A stretch of 64,000 nucleotides of DNA from positions 5,580,001 to 5,644,000 of the forward strand of contig NZ_CP114065.1 in NCBI RefSeq assembly GCF_027627575.1, in the 5' to 3' direction. Below the pieces are notes generated by a model that ran no database searches, was not told where the DNA came from, and worked only from the letters and a program-made list of their open reading frames with translations. The stretch is from Kribbella sp. CA-293567. GTDB lineage: Bacteria > Actinomycetota > Actinomycetes > Propionibacteriales > Kribbellaceae. The position numbers and the translations under genes are program-made. Positions 8,801-16,479 of this stretch are shown here, in pieces (within the stretch, counting starts at the first letter, position 1; the number at the start of each line of letters is the position of its first letter).

Positions 8801-9071
8801 CCGGACCACGCGGGCCTTGCAGCTCAGCAGCGAGCACTGCGGACAGCGCAGGCACCTGGCGCCGCAGTGCCTCGACCAGGCCGGTGACCATCGCGGCGAG
8901 CGAGCGGTCCTCAGCGCGGACCGTGTACCAGGCGCAGGGGCGCTCGGCGGCCCAGGAGCCGAGCAGAGTGGACTTGCCGAACCCGGCATCGGCCACCACC
9001 GTCAGCAGGCGTCGCCGGACGCCCTCGCCCAGCAGCTCGGTCAGCCGCGGTCGCGCGACGGTCCCCTCCAT
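5874..9071 (-). CDS. Large ATP-binding transcriptional regulator with C-terminal SARP/BTAD module
   Basis: 1065-aa regulator. The N-terminus is a MalT-like STAND ATPase: Walker A ADAGFGKST (about residues 27-35) and Walker B LVLVLDDLHEL (about 120). The middle is a long array of TPR-like helices (about 400-830). The C-terminal 230 residues form a SARP unit: an OmpR-like winged helix beginning VRIECLGGFRVL, then a bacterial transcriptional activation domain ending ELEVEPAPYP. The start at 9071 is chosen for GGAGGAAGG upstream; the open frame extends to 9134 without a better site. AfsR-type proteins carry the SARP domain first, so here the order is reversed. No biosynthetic cluster is adjacent, so the target is unknown. 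It is divergent from orn. Confidence 0.9.
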   Translation of the reverse strand: MEGTVARPRLTELLGEGVRRRLLTVVADAGFGKSTLLGSWAAERPCAWYTVRAEDRSLAAMVTGLVEALRRQVPALSAVLAAELQGPRGPDADAEQATRALAYAALLADALEQNLSGDLVLVLDDLHELNPGDPATKLIECLVRVAPPSLHLVIASRTPMPFGIDRLRGRGQVLEIDATALAFTVQETLAVLDVVLGEGSEELAGPLQAAVQGWPAAVRLAVEALRTVPASERQGRLRRAVRSDGPLYDYLAEEVFSAEPPAVRRLVAAVAVLPRFSAELCQAVGLTETAETLQQLRTRGLLVSAGEVDGYELNPLVRDFAIDRLSRDEVGMAELTLQAGQWFESVGDQRDALACYQAVDPAHVARMLTERGHAMVSGGMAETVVVAVTSLPDELRDVAMDQLEGEARQVLGDWQGAEKCFDRIIEPDGEIPVGIAWRLGLIHHLRGRTDVAVAMYRRGRIDGQYPADEALLQAWWAGAHWLRGEFDECRELIAGAEVSARVSGDDRALAIVHTVLAMLAAVDSDPRGNASHYLRALEHAERAGDLLQSIRIRVNRASHHIAEGDYSRGLAELEIALELADRAGFAVFRALALNNRGEALLRLGRLDEAIGELEASRALYQKLESKRVAQPLAVLGEVYRERGDRAMARACYEEAIAMADDTKDMQSLVPSLAGLARVLAVEEPERAAELAEIARQAVAYGPVPGLSGALVALGWVTLHAGNKVDAAAAAEESAALCRRRRDRAGLADALELLAAAEGGEVLHEVLNIRHELGDPLGQARAELMLAERTQGAEGRELALRAHQQFLAAGATRYAAAALAASQQTGPAPVRIECLGGFRVLRDGKAVQLGEWPSKKARDLLKILVARRCRPVARVQLLDLLWPDQGESVASPRLSVALSTVRSVLDPEKRFPADRFVGADRATIWLDGDQASVDVEGFLRDARAGLDGNSMPLLRAAEAAYSGDFLEEDVYADWAAGMREEARALYVRVARVLAERGKDDPDATAGYLLRILQRDQYDERAHLGLVTAFQASGAHGEARRAYRTYIQRMAELEVEPAPYPAVPARV

Positions 9072-9311
9072 AGCCACACCTTCCTCCCCCGGTACGCGCC
9101 GCACCCGATGCCGGCTACCTGGACAGGACAGCACTGTGGGTAGTGACGCCGCAACAGTGCCGCTCCGATCTCACCGGCACTTCCACCCGGTACGCCGCCC
9201 CCGGCCGACCCGTTGCGCGAGGCAAACGGTACGCCGTCCGATCGGCGCCACGCCCGGCGTTGACGCTACCGGCCGCCACCGGGTCGGCGTGTCGCCGTAA
9301 GGTGGGTGCCC

Positions 9312-9920
9312 ATGAACGACCGGCTGGTGTGGATCGACTGTGAGATGACCGGACTCGATCTCGAAAAGGATGCCCTGATCGAGGTCGCTGTGCTCGTCAC
9401 CGACTACGAGCTGAACGTGCTCGGCGACGGCATCGACCTGGTGATCGCGCCGCCCGCGGCCGCCCTGGAGCAGATGGGTGACTTCGTCCGCGACATGCAC
9501 ACCGGCTCCGGGCTGCTCGACGAGCTGCCCAACGGCATCGCGCTCGCCGACGCCGAGCAGCAGGTGCTCGACTTCATCGCCGGCTACGTCAAGGACCCGC
9601 GCAAGGCCGCCCTGGCCGGCAACTCGGTCGGCACCGACCGCACCTTCCTGGTCCGCGACATGCCCAGGGTCGAGTCCCACCTGCACTACCGCAACGTCGA
9701 CGTCAGCTCGATCAAGGAACTCGTCCGCCGCTGGTACCCGAGGGTCTACTACGCCACCCCCGCCAAGAACGGCAACCACCGCGCACTGGCCGACATCACC
9801 GAGTCGATCGCCGAACTGCGCTACTACCGGCAGACCGTCTTCGTGCCCCAGCCCGGCCCCGACACCGACACCGCGAAGGCCGCCGCGCACCTGGTCAGCG
9901 CCCCGATTTCAGGTATCTGA
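9312..9920 (+). CDS. orn: Oligoribonuclease
   Basis: 202-aa DEDDh 3'-5' exoribonuclease that degrades 2-5-nt RNA leftovers, and also pGpG in cyclic-di-GMP turnover. The ExoI motif WIDCEMTGLD (D9, E11) is at the N-terminus, NSVGTDRTFLVRDMP gives ExoII, and NHRALADITESI gives the H and D of ExoIII. Length and architecture match the family closely. The ATG at 9312 follows AAGGTGG at 9299-9305. Next downstream is tRNA-His, as often seen in actinobacteria. Confidence 0.97.
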   Translation: MNDRLVWIDCEMTGLDLEKDALIEVAVLVTDYELNVLGDGIDLVIAPPAAALEQMGDFVRDMHTGSGLLDELPNGIALADAEQQVLDFIAGYVKDPRKAALAGNSVGTDRTFLVRDMPRVESHLHYRNVDVSSIKELVRRWYPRVYYATPAKNGNHRALADITESIAELRYYRQTVFVPQPGPDTDTAKAAAHLVSAPISGI

Positions 9921-9969
9921 CCTTCATCGCTATGATTGCCGAGCCGCGCTGATCGAGGCGGTAGAACAT

Positions 9970-10043
9970 GGTGGGTATAGCTCAGCTGGTAGAGCACCTG
10001 GTTGTGGTCCAGGGGGCCGCGGGTTCAAGTCCCGTTACTCACC
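9970..10043 (+). tRNA. tRNA-His (anticodon GTG)
   Basis: Full cloverleaf: acceptor GTGGGTA pairs with TACTCAC, D-arm AGCTCAGCTGGTAGAGC, anticodon loop TTGTGGT with anticodon GTG, T-arm GCGGGTTCAAGTCCCGT. The base at 9970 is a G that can pair with discriminator C at 10043, the G-1:C73 identity pair unique to tRNA-His. CCA is not encoded. Confidence 0.97.
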
Positions 10044-10049
10044 CGGCGT

Positions 10050-10102
10050 CGAAGGCGATCTGTGTCCGCGGAAAACGCGGAGCGGGTCGCCTTCGGCATT
10101 TT
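10050..10102 (+). terminator. Terminator after tRNA-His
   Basis: CGAAGGCGA (10050-10058) pairs with TCGCCTTCG (10087-10095), an inner CCGCG/CGCGG stem adds stability, and GCATTTT follows. A second CGCCTTCGGCGC motif lies just behind. The remaining sequence to 10273 shows no gene. Confidence 0.7.
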
Positions 10103-10273
10103 GTGCGCCTTCGGCGCGAGTGGGGGCTTCGCCACCCACACCCCCCTGTCGGTGGTTGAGTTGGGTGGGTCGCTCACCTTCGCTGTGAGTCGCTTGCCGG
10201 TTTTCTCTTGCGTCTGTCTGGGCTGTGGCGGGTCTTGTTGGTTTGAGGTTGCCGGGCTGCGAGGATCTTTCGG

Positions 10274-10780
10274 GTGAAAGCGTCGGGGTCTGTGTGGTTC
10301 GGGTACGGGGTTGCTGTTCTGGTGACTTTTCTGGTGGGGGTGCTCTCGTTCGGGGTGTTCGTGCTGGCGAAGGTGTTCGGGTCTTCTGGTGCCGAAGAGG
10401 CGCCGGTGAGTGTTCCGGAGGCGGTTGCCAGTCCGAGTGCTTCGCCTTCGCCTGCTCAGCGGGTGGTTCGGCCTACGGCTGCCGGGGTGATGGAAGTGCA
10501 GGTCGTGGAGGGGAATCCGCGGGCGCTGGTGCTGATTGTCGCCACGCCTACCGGGTGTGCGCAGAAGCCTCAGGCGATCACGTACGCCGAGGGTCCTGGA
10601 GCGGTTGACGTCCGGGTGACCCAGCGGAGGTATCGCGGTGGGTGCAAGTTGAAGGCGGAGCCGGTGCTCGCGGTCACCAAAGCACCCGTGGGCAAGCGGA
10701 CGTTGCTGCTCAACGGGGTGCCCTGGACGGTGGGCGAAAGCGGTCAGTACGAAGAGGCTCTGCGCGCAGCTACTTCGTGA
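10274..10780 (+). CDS. Hypothetical membrane-anchored protein
   Basis: 168 aa from a GTG start. One N-terminal membrane helix (about residues 10-33, no lipobox) is followed by a Ser/Pro/Ala-rich linker and an extracytoplasmic domain of about 100 residues with two cysteines (in TGCAQK and GGCKLK) that could form a disulfide. No family was recognised. Its stop overlaps by 11 bp the end of the convergent aminotransferase gene, so no terminator separates them. Confidence 0.72.
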   Translation: MKASGSVWFGYGVAVLVTFLVGVLSFGVFVLAKVFGSSGAEEAPVSVPEAVASPSASPSPAQRVVRPTAAGVMEVQVVEGNPRALVLIVATPTGCAQKPQAITYAEGPGAVDVRVTQRRYRGGCKLKAEPVLAVTKAPVGKRTLLLNGVPWTVGESGQYEEALRAATS

Positions 10781-12542
10781 TGCAGCTCGACGGGAGGTCG
10801 AACCACCTGAGGTGGTCGAACTCCTCGTTCACCGTCGCCTCGGGGTCGGAGTGCGCGTGGTGGCAGGCCGCCAGCAGTTCGCGCGCCTCCACCAGGTAGC
10901 CCACCAGAGCTTCCTCCGGGGCGGTGTCGTCGTGGCGGGGGTAGCGGAGTTTGCCATCGGCGTCGTAGCCGACCTGCGACAGACGCATCGGCGGCTCGAC
11001 CGGTCCCCGGTAGTGCTTCCAGAGACCGCTCGCGGGGTCGAACCGGTAGTCCCCGAGAAGCCGCCAGCCCTCCTGGGCCACCAGCTTGACCGCTTCCACG
11101 ACGTACTCGAAGACCGCTTCGGAGATGAAGTAGTTGAAGTTGACGCGCACCCAGCCGGGCTTGATGCCCTCACAGCCGTGCACGATCTCCTCGGCGAACT
11201 CGGCGGAGCGGGCCAGATCGATGTCGAGCAGCGTGTGGCCGTAGGGGCCCGCACAGGAACAGCCGCCACGGGACTGGATGCCGAACAGGTCGTTCAGCAG
11301 GGCCACCACGTAGTTGTGGTGCAGGTAGCGGCCTGAGGGCGCCTTCACCACGAACGACACGATCGACAGGCGTTCGGCGTCCAGGTTGCCCAGGATCTGC
11401 AGGCCCGGTTCGTCGCGCCAGGCCTCCACCGCGCGCCGCAGGTAGGCGTCCTCGTGGGCGCGGATCACCTCGATGCCGACCTTCTGCTTGAGCTGGAAGA
11501 CCAGGCCGGCCCGGATCGACTCGATGATCGCGGGGGTGCCACCCTCCTCCCGGTGGACCGGGTCCTCGAGATAGCGGTGTCCCGTCGGGTTCACGAACGC
11601 GACCGTGCCACCACCCGGTACGTCGGGAACGCGGTTGCGCAGCAGTTCGCGGCGGGCCACCAGCACCCCCGGCGTACCGGGGCCGCCGATGAACTTGTGC
11701 GGGCTGAGGAAGATCGCGTCCTTGTAGGCCAGCGGATCCGCGTCGCGGCCGCCGTACATGTCGATCTCGATGTACGGCGCGGCGGCGGCGAAGTCCCAGA
11801 ACGACAGCGCGCCGTGCCGGTGCAGGAGAGCCGAGACGCGGTGGGTGTTGCTGACGATGCCGGTGACGTTGCTGGCGGCCGAGAACGAACCGATCTTGAG
11901 CGGGCGATCGGCGTACTCGAGCAGCTTGCTCTCCAGCAGCGGGATGTCGATGTGCCCGTCGCCGTCCTGGCCGATCACCACCACGTCGGCGATCGATTCG
12001 CGCCAGGGCAGCTCGTTCGAGTGGTGCTCGTACGGGCCGATGAAGACCACCGGCCGCTGCTCGAGCGGGATCTGCTCGGTCAGCCGGTACTCGTCGTCGA
12101 GCTGGGCCGGGATCCGCAGGCCGAGGACGCCGATCAGCTTGTCGATCGCGCCGGTCGCGCCGGAGCCGCAGAAGATCACCGCGGTCTCGTCGTCCCCGCC
12201 GACGCTGTCGTGGATGATCTTGCGCGCGTCCTCGCGCAACCGGGTGGTCTGCAGGCCGGTGCCGCTGGACTCGGTGTGGGTGTTCGCGTACCGCGGCAGC
12301 ACCTCCTCGCGGATGAAGTCCTCGAGGAAACCGAGCGCCCGGCCGGACGCGGTGTAGTCGGCGTACGTGACCCGGCGCGGGCCGTACGGACCCGGCATCA
12401 CCTGGTCGTCACCGATCACCGACGCGCGGATCCGCGCCAGCAGCGGGGTGTCCGGCGGCATCAGGTCGCGGCCGGCGTCCTGGTCCGTACCGGTGCCGGC
12501 AGCCGCCGCGGCGCTGCTCAGGCTCTCCCCCTGCATCGTCAT
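10770..12542 (-). CDS. Class V aminotransferase / cysteine-desulfurase-like PLP enzyme
   Basis: 590-aa fold-type I PLP enzyme. The PLP-anchoring lysine is in FLSPHKFIGGPGTPG (about K283), the phosphate-binding loop is CGSGATGAIDKL, and SRGGCSCAGPYGH near the C-terminus is a Cys-containing loop placed like the catalytic loop of SufS/NifS desulfurases. The protein is about 180 residues longer than a typical SufS (about 400 aa), with an extra N-terminal segment and a long C-terminus. Neither suf nor isc genes are near, so assembly of iron-sulfur clusters is not implied. Reaction and substrate remain open. The coding start has a 94-bp spacer to the divergent tenA-like gene. Confidence 0.85.
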   Translation of the reverse strand: MTMQGESLSSAAAAAGTGTDQDAGRDLMPPDTPLLARIRASVIGDDQVMPGPYGPRRVTYADYTASGRALGFLEDFIREEVLPRYANTHTESSGTGLQTTRLREDARKIIHDSVGGDDETAVIFCGSGATGAIDKLIGVLGLRIPAQLDDEYRLTEQIPLEQRPVVFIGPYEHHSNELPWRESIADVVVIGQDGDGHIDIPLLESKLLEYADRPLKIGSFSAASNVTGIVSNTHRVSALLHRHGALSFWDFAAAAPYIEIDMYGGRDADPLAYKDAIFLSPHKFIGGPGTPGVLVARRELLRNRVPDVPGGGTVAFVNPTGHRYLEDPVHREEGGTPAIIESIRAGLVFQLKQKVGIEVIRAHEDAYLRRAVEAWRDEPGLQILGNLDAERLSIVSFVVKAPSGRYLHHNYVVALLNDLFGIQSRGGCSCAGPYGHTLLDIDLARSAEFAEEIVHGCEGIKPGWVRVNFNYFISEAVFEYVVEAVKLVAQEGWRLLGDYRFDPASGLWKHYRGPVEPPMRLSQVGYDADGKLRYPRHDDTAPEEALVGYLVEARELLAACHHAHSDPEATVNEEFDHLRWFDLPSSCITK

Positions 12543-12636
12543 GGCGCCAGGGTAAGGCCGCCAGGTGATCTTCGTCGTGTGTCAGCCCGGACTCCGGCGG
12601 CTAGGGTCGGTCGCAGTCGAGCAGGAGGAGCTGGGG

Positions 12637-13302
12637 ATGACGTTTTCCGAGGAGCTGTGGGAGTCCGGCGCCGCCAAGGTGTACGCCGAGATCGTCCAGC
12701 ACCCCTTCATCACGGGGCTGACCGACGGGACGCTGAGTCGCGACGCGTTCCGCTACTTCATCGTCCAGGACAGCCACTACCTGCGCTCCTACTCCCGCGC
12801 TCTCGCGCTGGTCGCCGCCCGGGCCGTGGACGAAGACGCGGTCAGCATGTTCGCCCGGCACGCGGCCGACGCGATCGAGGTCGAGCGGGAACTGCACAGC
12901 TCGCTGCTGGGCTCACTGGACCTCACCTCCGCCGACGTCGACTCCATCGGCTCCGGGCCCACCACAACGGCGTACATGTCTTATCTGACTGCCGTCTGCG
13001 CCACCGGGACGTACGCCGAGGCAGTGGCGACGGTGCTGCCCTGCTACTGGATCTACCGCGACGTGGGCCGCGAACTGCTCAAGCACTCCTCGCCGGACCC
13101 CGTGTACGCGGAGTGGATCGCGGCGTACGGGTCCGAAGAGTTCGATGCCGTCGTAGAGTCGGTGCTGGCGGTGACTGACCGGCTCGGCGCCGAGGTGGGC
13201 CCGGGTGAACGCGAGCGTTGCCACCGGCACTTCGCCACGACCACCAGGTACGAGTGGATGTTCTGGGACGCCGCGTACCGCGAACTGGATTGGCCGGTCT
13301 GA
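12637..13302 (+). CDS. TenA/thiaminase II family protein
   Basis: 221-aa all-helical TenA family member; TenA hydrolyses aminopyrimidines in thiamine salvage. The candidate catalytic cysteine is C136 in LPCYWIYRD, matching the family active-site region, and the C-terminal helix ends TTRYEWMFWDAAY as in TenA. The ATG at 12637 has AGGAGG (12623-12628) in front. Its stop TGA overlaps the next ATG (TGATG), so translation is coupled to the FAD oxidoreductase. No thi genes are nearby, so it may have another amine-hydrolase role linked to that oxidoreductase. Confidence 0.88.
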   Translation: MTFSEELWESGAAKVYAEIVQHPFITGLTDGTLSRDAFRYFIVQDSHYLRSYSRALALVAARAVDEDAVSMFARHAADAIEVERELHSSLLGSLDLTSADVDSIGSGPTTTAYMSYLTAVCATGTYAEAVATVLPCYWIYRDVGRELLKHSSPDPVYAEWIAAYGSEEFDAVVESVLAVTDRLGAEVGPGERERCHRHFATTTRYEWMFWDAAYRELDWPV

Positions 13303-14855
13303 TGAGGGACTTCTACGACGTCGTCATCGTCGGCGGTGGCCACAACGGCCTCGTCGCGGCTTCCTACCTGGCCGGCGCCGGGCTGAGCACGCTCGTGCTG
13401 GAGCAGCAGGCGCACACGGGTGGCGCAGCGGTCAGCCAGCAGGTGTTCCCGGGTGTCGACGCCCGGCTCTCCCGGTACTCGTACTTGGTCAGCCTGCTGC
13501 CCGACAAGATCGTCGCCGACCTGGGCCTGTCGCTGGAGCTCCGCTCGCGCTCAGTAGCGTCGTACACCCCGGTACGCCGGGACGGGCGCGACCTGGGGCT
13601 CATGGTCGAGCGGCCCGAGGGTGCGGCGACGCGGGAGTCGTTCAGGGCGCTGACCGGCAGCGACTCGGAGTACGGGGCCTGGACGTCCTTCTACGACTCC
13701 GTCGCCTCGTTGGCGAGTGTGGTCGCGCCTACTCTGCTAGAGCCACTCACCACCGTCGCGGCGATCCGCAAGCAAGTAGACCCAGTGCTGTGGGAGGAAC
13801 TGGTCGAGCGGCCGTTCGGTGAGGTCGTGGAGCGCCGGTTCAAGGACGACACCGTACGAGGCGTGGTGGCGACCGACTCGGTCATCGGCACCTTCGCCGG
13901 GCTGCACGACGAGTCGCTGATCCAGAACCGCTGCTTCCTCTACCACCTGATCGGCAACGGCACCGGCGAGTGGCGGGTGCCCGTCGGCGGCATGGGCGCG
14001 GTCACCGACGCCCTCGCCAAGGCAGCCCGCCAGGCAGGCGCCTCGCTGGTCGTCGACGCCGCTGTGACCTCGGTGGAAGCCGACGGCAAGCGCGGCTCGG
14101 TGACCTGGCTCGGCGGTGACGGAGAGCGATCCGTCGACTGCTCGTACGTGCTCGCCAACGTCGCGCCCGCGACGCTCGACGCGCTGCGTGGCCGGCCGGT
14201 CGTGGCCAAGCCCGAAGGCTCGCAACTGAAGATCAACCTGCTGCTCTCCCGGCTCCCCCGACTGCGGAGCGGCGACGATCCCACCAAGGCGTTCGCGGGC
14301 ACCTTCCACATCGACGAGGACTACAGCCAGCTCGAGACGGCGTACCGGTCGGCCGCCGGCGGCTCGCTGCCCGCCGTACCGCCGTCGGAGGTGTACTGCC
14401 ACTCCCTCACCGACCCGTCCATCCTCAGCCCCGAACTCGTTGCCTCAGGCCACCAAACCCTGACCGTCTTCGGCGTCCACTTCCCGAGCCGCTTGTTTGC
14501 CGCCGACAACGAGGCGGCCCGGGCCGAGTCCGTCCGCCGCACACTGGCCGGCCTGGAGTCCTACCTGGCCGAACCGCTCGACCCCTGCATCGCCCGCGAC
14601 CCCGACGGCAACCCCTGCATCGAGGCCAAGACCCCGCTCGACATCGAGGAATCCGTCGGCATGCCGGGCGGCCACATCTTCCACGGCGACCTGCAGTGGC
14701 CCTGGGCCGAAGACGACTCCCAAGCCGGCCGCTGGGGCGTCGAGACCGACGTCGCCAACCTCCTGATCTGCGGCTCCGGCGCCCGCCGCGGCGGCGCCGT
14801 CAGCGGCATCGCCGGCCACAACGCCGCCCAGGCCGTCCTCACCCAACGCCCCTGA
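13302..14855 (+). CDS. FAD-dependent oxidoreductase, phytoene-dehydrogenase/PYROXD2-like
   Basis: 517-aa flavoprotein. The dinucleotide-binding motif VVIVGGGHNGLVAASYLA (from residue 7) starts the protein, followed by the E-rich LEQQAHTGGAA segment that contacts the adenosine ribose. The C-terminal motif LLICGSGARRGGAVSGIAG closes the FAD site. Overall it resembles amine oxidase/carotenoid desaturase relatives (PYROXD2 group) rather than a committed carotenoid enzyme; no crt genes are near. The start is fixed by the TGATG overlap with tenA, although the frame is open upstream. Confidence 0.87.
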   Translation: MRDFYDVVIVGGGHNGLVAASYLAGAGLSTLVLEQQAHTGGAAVSQQVFPGVDARLSRYSYLVSLLPDKIVADLGLSLELRSRSVASYTPVRRDGRDLGLMVERPEGAATRESFRALTGSDSEYGAWTSFYDSVASLASVVAPTLLEPLTTVAAIRKQVDPVLWEELVERPFGEVVERRFKDDTVRGVVATDSVIGTFAGLHDESLIQNRCFLYHLIGNGTGEWRVPVGGMGAVTDALAKAARQAGASLVVDAAVTSVEADGKRGSVTWLGGDGERSVDCSYVLANVAPATLDALRGRPVVAKPEGSQLKINLLLSRLPRLRSGDDPTKAFAGTFHIDEDYSQLETAYRSAAGGSLPAVPPSEVYCHSLTDPSILSPELVASGHQTLTVFGVHFPSRLFAADNEAARAESVRRTLAGLESYLAEPLDPCIARDPDGNPCIEAKTPLDIEESVGMPGGHIFHGDLQWPWAEDDSQAGRWGVETDVANLLICGSGARRGGAVSGIAGHNAAQAVLTQRP

Positions 14856-14931
14856 AGAACCGATTTCACATCCACCCGAATCCCCTGCTAAGCTCCTCTT
14901 CGTTCGAAGGCAACACCGCAAAACTGAACAT

Positions 14932-15007
<76 letters not shown>

Positions 15008-15013
15008 ACACCT

Positions 15014-15052
15014 AAGCCCTGGCAGACATCGCAATCTGTTCCAGGGCTTTCG
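15014..15052 (+). terminator. Terminator after tRNA-Lys
   Basis: AAGCCCTGG (15014-15022) pairs with CCAGGGCTT (15041-15049); an inner CAGA/TCTG pair extends the stem; TTTCG follows. Confidence 0.75.
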
Positions 15053-15219
15053 TGTATCTCGCGCACACCACTGACCCACCACGCTGGCGAGCCTCGCTCT
15101 CAGCCGAGGCCCCGGCGGCCGATCCCGCATCCTCCATCGCCCAGATCTGCGATCACCCGCGCCTTCACCGTTTCGTGACTGTGTGTCACCTCACACCTCC
15201 TCCGGAAACAACTCAAGCC

Positions 15220-15436
15220 GACGAAACAGTCGTCCGGGCCGACCTGGTCACCTTCGTGCTCGGCACCGGCGCCCGTATCGGCGAATCCCTCGCCGTCCTC
15301 TGGTTCCAAGTCGACCTCGACGCAGCCATCGTCGACATCAGCCACACCATCGCCCGCGTCGAAGGCACAGGCCTCACCCGCGAAGAAGTCGCCAGAACTC
15401 TCGACTGGCCCAAAAACAGAATCCAACCCATCGAAT
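15220..15436 (+). pseudogene. Tyrosine integrase remnant beside tRNA-Lys
   Basis: One frame reads DLVTFVLGTGARIGESLAVL followed by WFQVDLDAAIVDISHTIARV, which matches the start of a phage-type integrase catalytic domain, including its first catalytic arginine in GARIGE. The reading then runs into unrelated sequence, so the H-x-x-R and Tyr parts are missing; the N-terminal arm-binding and core-binding domains are absent too. Being 200 bp behind the tRNA-Lys 3' end, it is probably the scar of an element that integrated into that tRNA. I saw no second copy of the tRNA 3' end in the window. Confidence 0.72.
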
Positions 15437-15787
15437 CAGCTGTCCCGGCTCTTCAGCCCTCTGGTCTCGCAGCGGACCGTTCGCCGGGAGGACTTCCATA
15501 TCGCGCTGACGGCGCCGGATCTTGACGAGGAACTGCCGACGCTGTGGCTCGAGGTCGATCTGGAGTTTCCCGAGGCGGGCGACGAAGACCCGCACGCAGC
15601 CGTGCCGCCGTTCTTCGCGCACATGTCGATCGATGCCGAGGGCAGCGTTCCTTCGGTCCGGATCCGGCTGACCGCGTACAGTCGGGTCAGCCCGGTGTCT
15701 TCACAATCACAGTCGGCGCGCTTTGGTTGCTACGCCACCCCGCTCGCGCGCACCCCCGCAGCTGAGGCCAGTAGTTCGCGGGTGTAG
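15437..15787 (+). pseudogene. Orphan coding-like fragment of unknown family
   Basis: The frame starting around 15437 is shifted by one from the integrase remnant and reads as plausible protein (RREDFHIALTAPDLDEELPT, then LEVDLEFPEAGDEDPHAAVP and PFFAHMSIDAEGS), with acidic composition and GC-rich third positions up to about 15705. It has no start codon or ribosome binding site of its own and runs into the antisense end of the ABC ATPase gene. Probably a piece of a cargo or host gene left at the junction of the lost element. Confidence 0.4.
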
Positions 15788-16479
15788 GGGTGTTGCGGGT
15801 CGGCCAGTACGTCGGTTGTCGGGCCCTGCTCGACGATGCGGCCTTGGTACATGACGACGACGCGGCTGGCGACGTACCGGACGACGGCCAGGTTGTGGGA
15901 GATGAAGAACATCGACAGGCTCAGTTGAGCTTGCAGCTCGCGGATCAGGTTCAGGACCGTGCCTTGGACGGAGACGTCGAGGGCTGAGGTGATTTCGTCG
16001 GCGATGATCACCTCCGGCTTTCCGGCTAGGGCCCGCGCCAGGGCGACGCGTTGCCGTTGGCCGCCGGACAGCTGCACGGGGAACTGAGCCGCCCGTGCGG
16101 GATCGAGGTCGACGAGTTCGAGCAGCCGACGGACCTCGGCGGCCCGGTCCGAGCCCTTGGGCATGGTCTCGGCGATCGACTTCCCGATGGTCATCCGCGG
16201 ATCGAGCGACTGATAGGGATCCTGGAAGACCATCTGCACTGACCGTCGCACCCCAGCCCGTACGTCGATCGGTTGCCCGTCGAGGGTGATCCGGCCGGCC
16301 GAGATCGGGGCCAGCCCGACCGCGGCGCGGGCCAGCGTCGATTTGCCGGAACCGGATTCACCGACCAGTCCGACGATCTCGCCCGACGGCACAGTCAGGC
16401 TGACGTCGTCGACCGCGGTCAGACGGTGGCGGCCGTGGCCGTAGCGGATGGTGACGGATTGGAAGCGCAGTTCAGGCAT
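15730..16479 (-). CDS. Peptide/nickel-type ABC transporter ATP-binding protein (OppF/DppF-like)
   Basis: 249-aa ABC ATPase: Walker A GLVGESGSGKSTLA (about residues 37-50), signature LSGGQRQRVALARALA, Walker B VIIADEITSALDVS. ATG 16479 overlaps the upstream stop (TGATG), so it is coupled to the fused permease/ATPase gene. It lacks the C-terminal oligopeptide extension with the Cys-cluster pattern often found in OppF, being cut rather short after the H-loop region. It forms the second nucleotide-binding subunit of the importer. Confidence 0.93.
   Translation of the reverse strand: MPELRFQSVTIRYGHGRHRLTAVDDVSLTVPSGEIVGLVGESGSGKSTLARAAVGLAPISAGRITLDGQPIDVRAGVRRSVQMVFQDPYQSLDPRMTIGKSIAETMPKGSDRAAEVRRLLELVDLDPARAAQFPVQLSGGQRQRVALARALAGKPEVIIADEITSALDVSVQGTVLNLIRELQAQLSLSMFFISHNLAVVRYVASRVVVMYQGRIVEQGPTTDVLADPQHPYTRELLASAAGVRASGVA

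Noticed and set aside
11454..13178. 574-codon + frame across the aminotransferase and tenA genes
   Set aside because: It is antisense to the PLP enzyme and a shifted frame of tenA; composition is typical of shadow ORFs.
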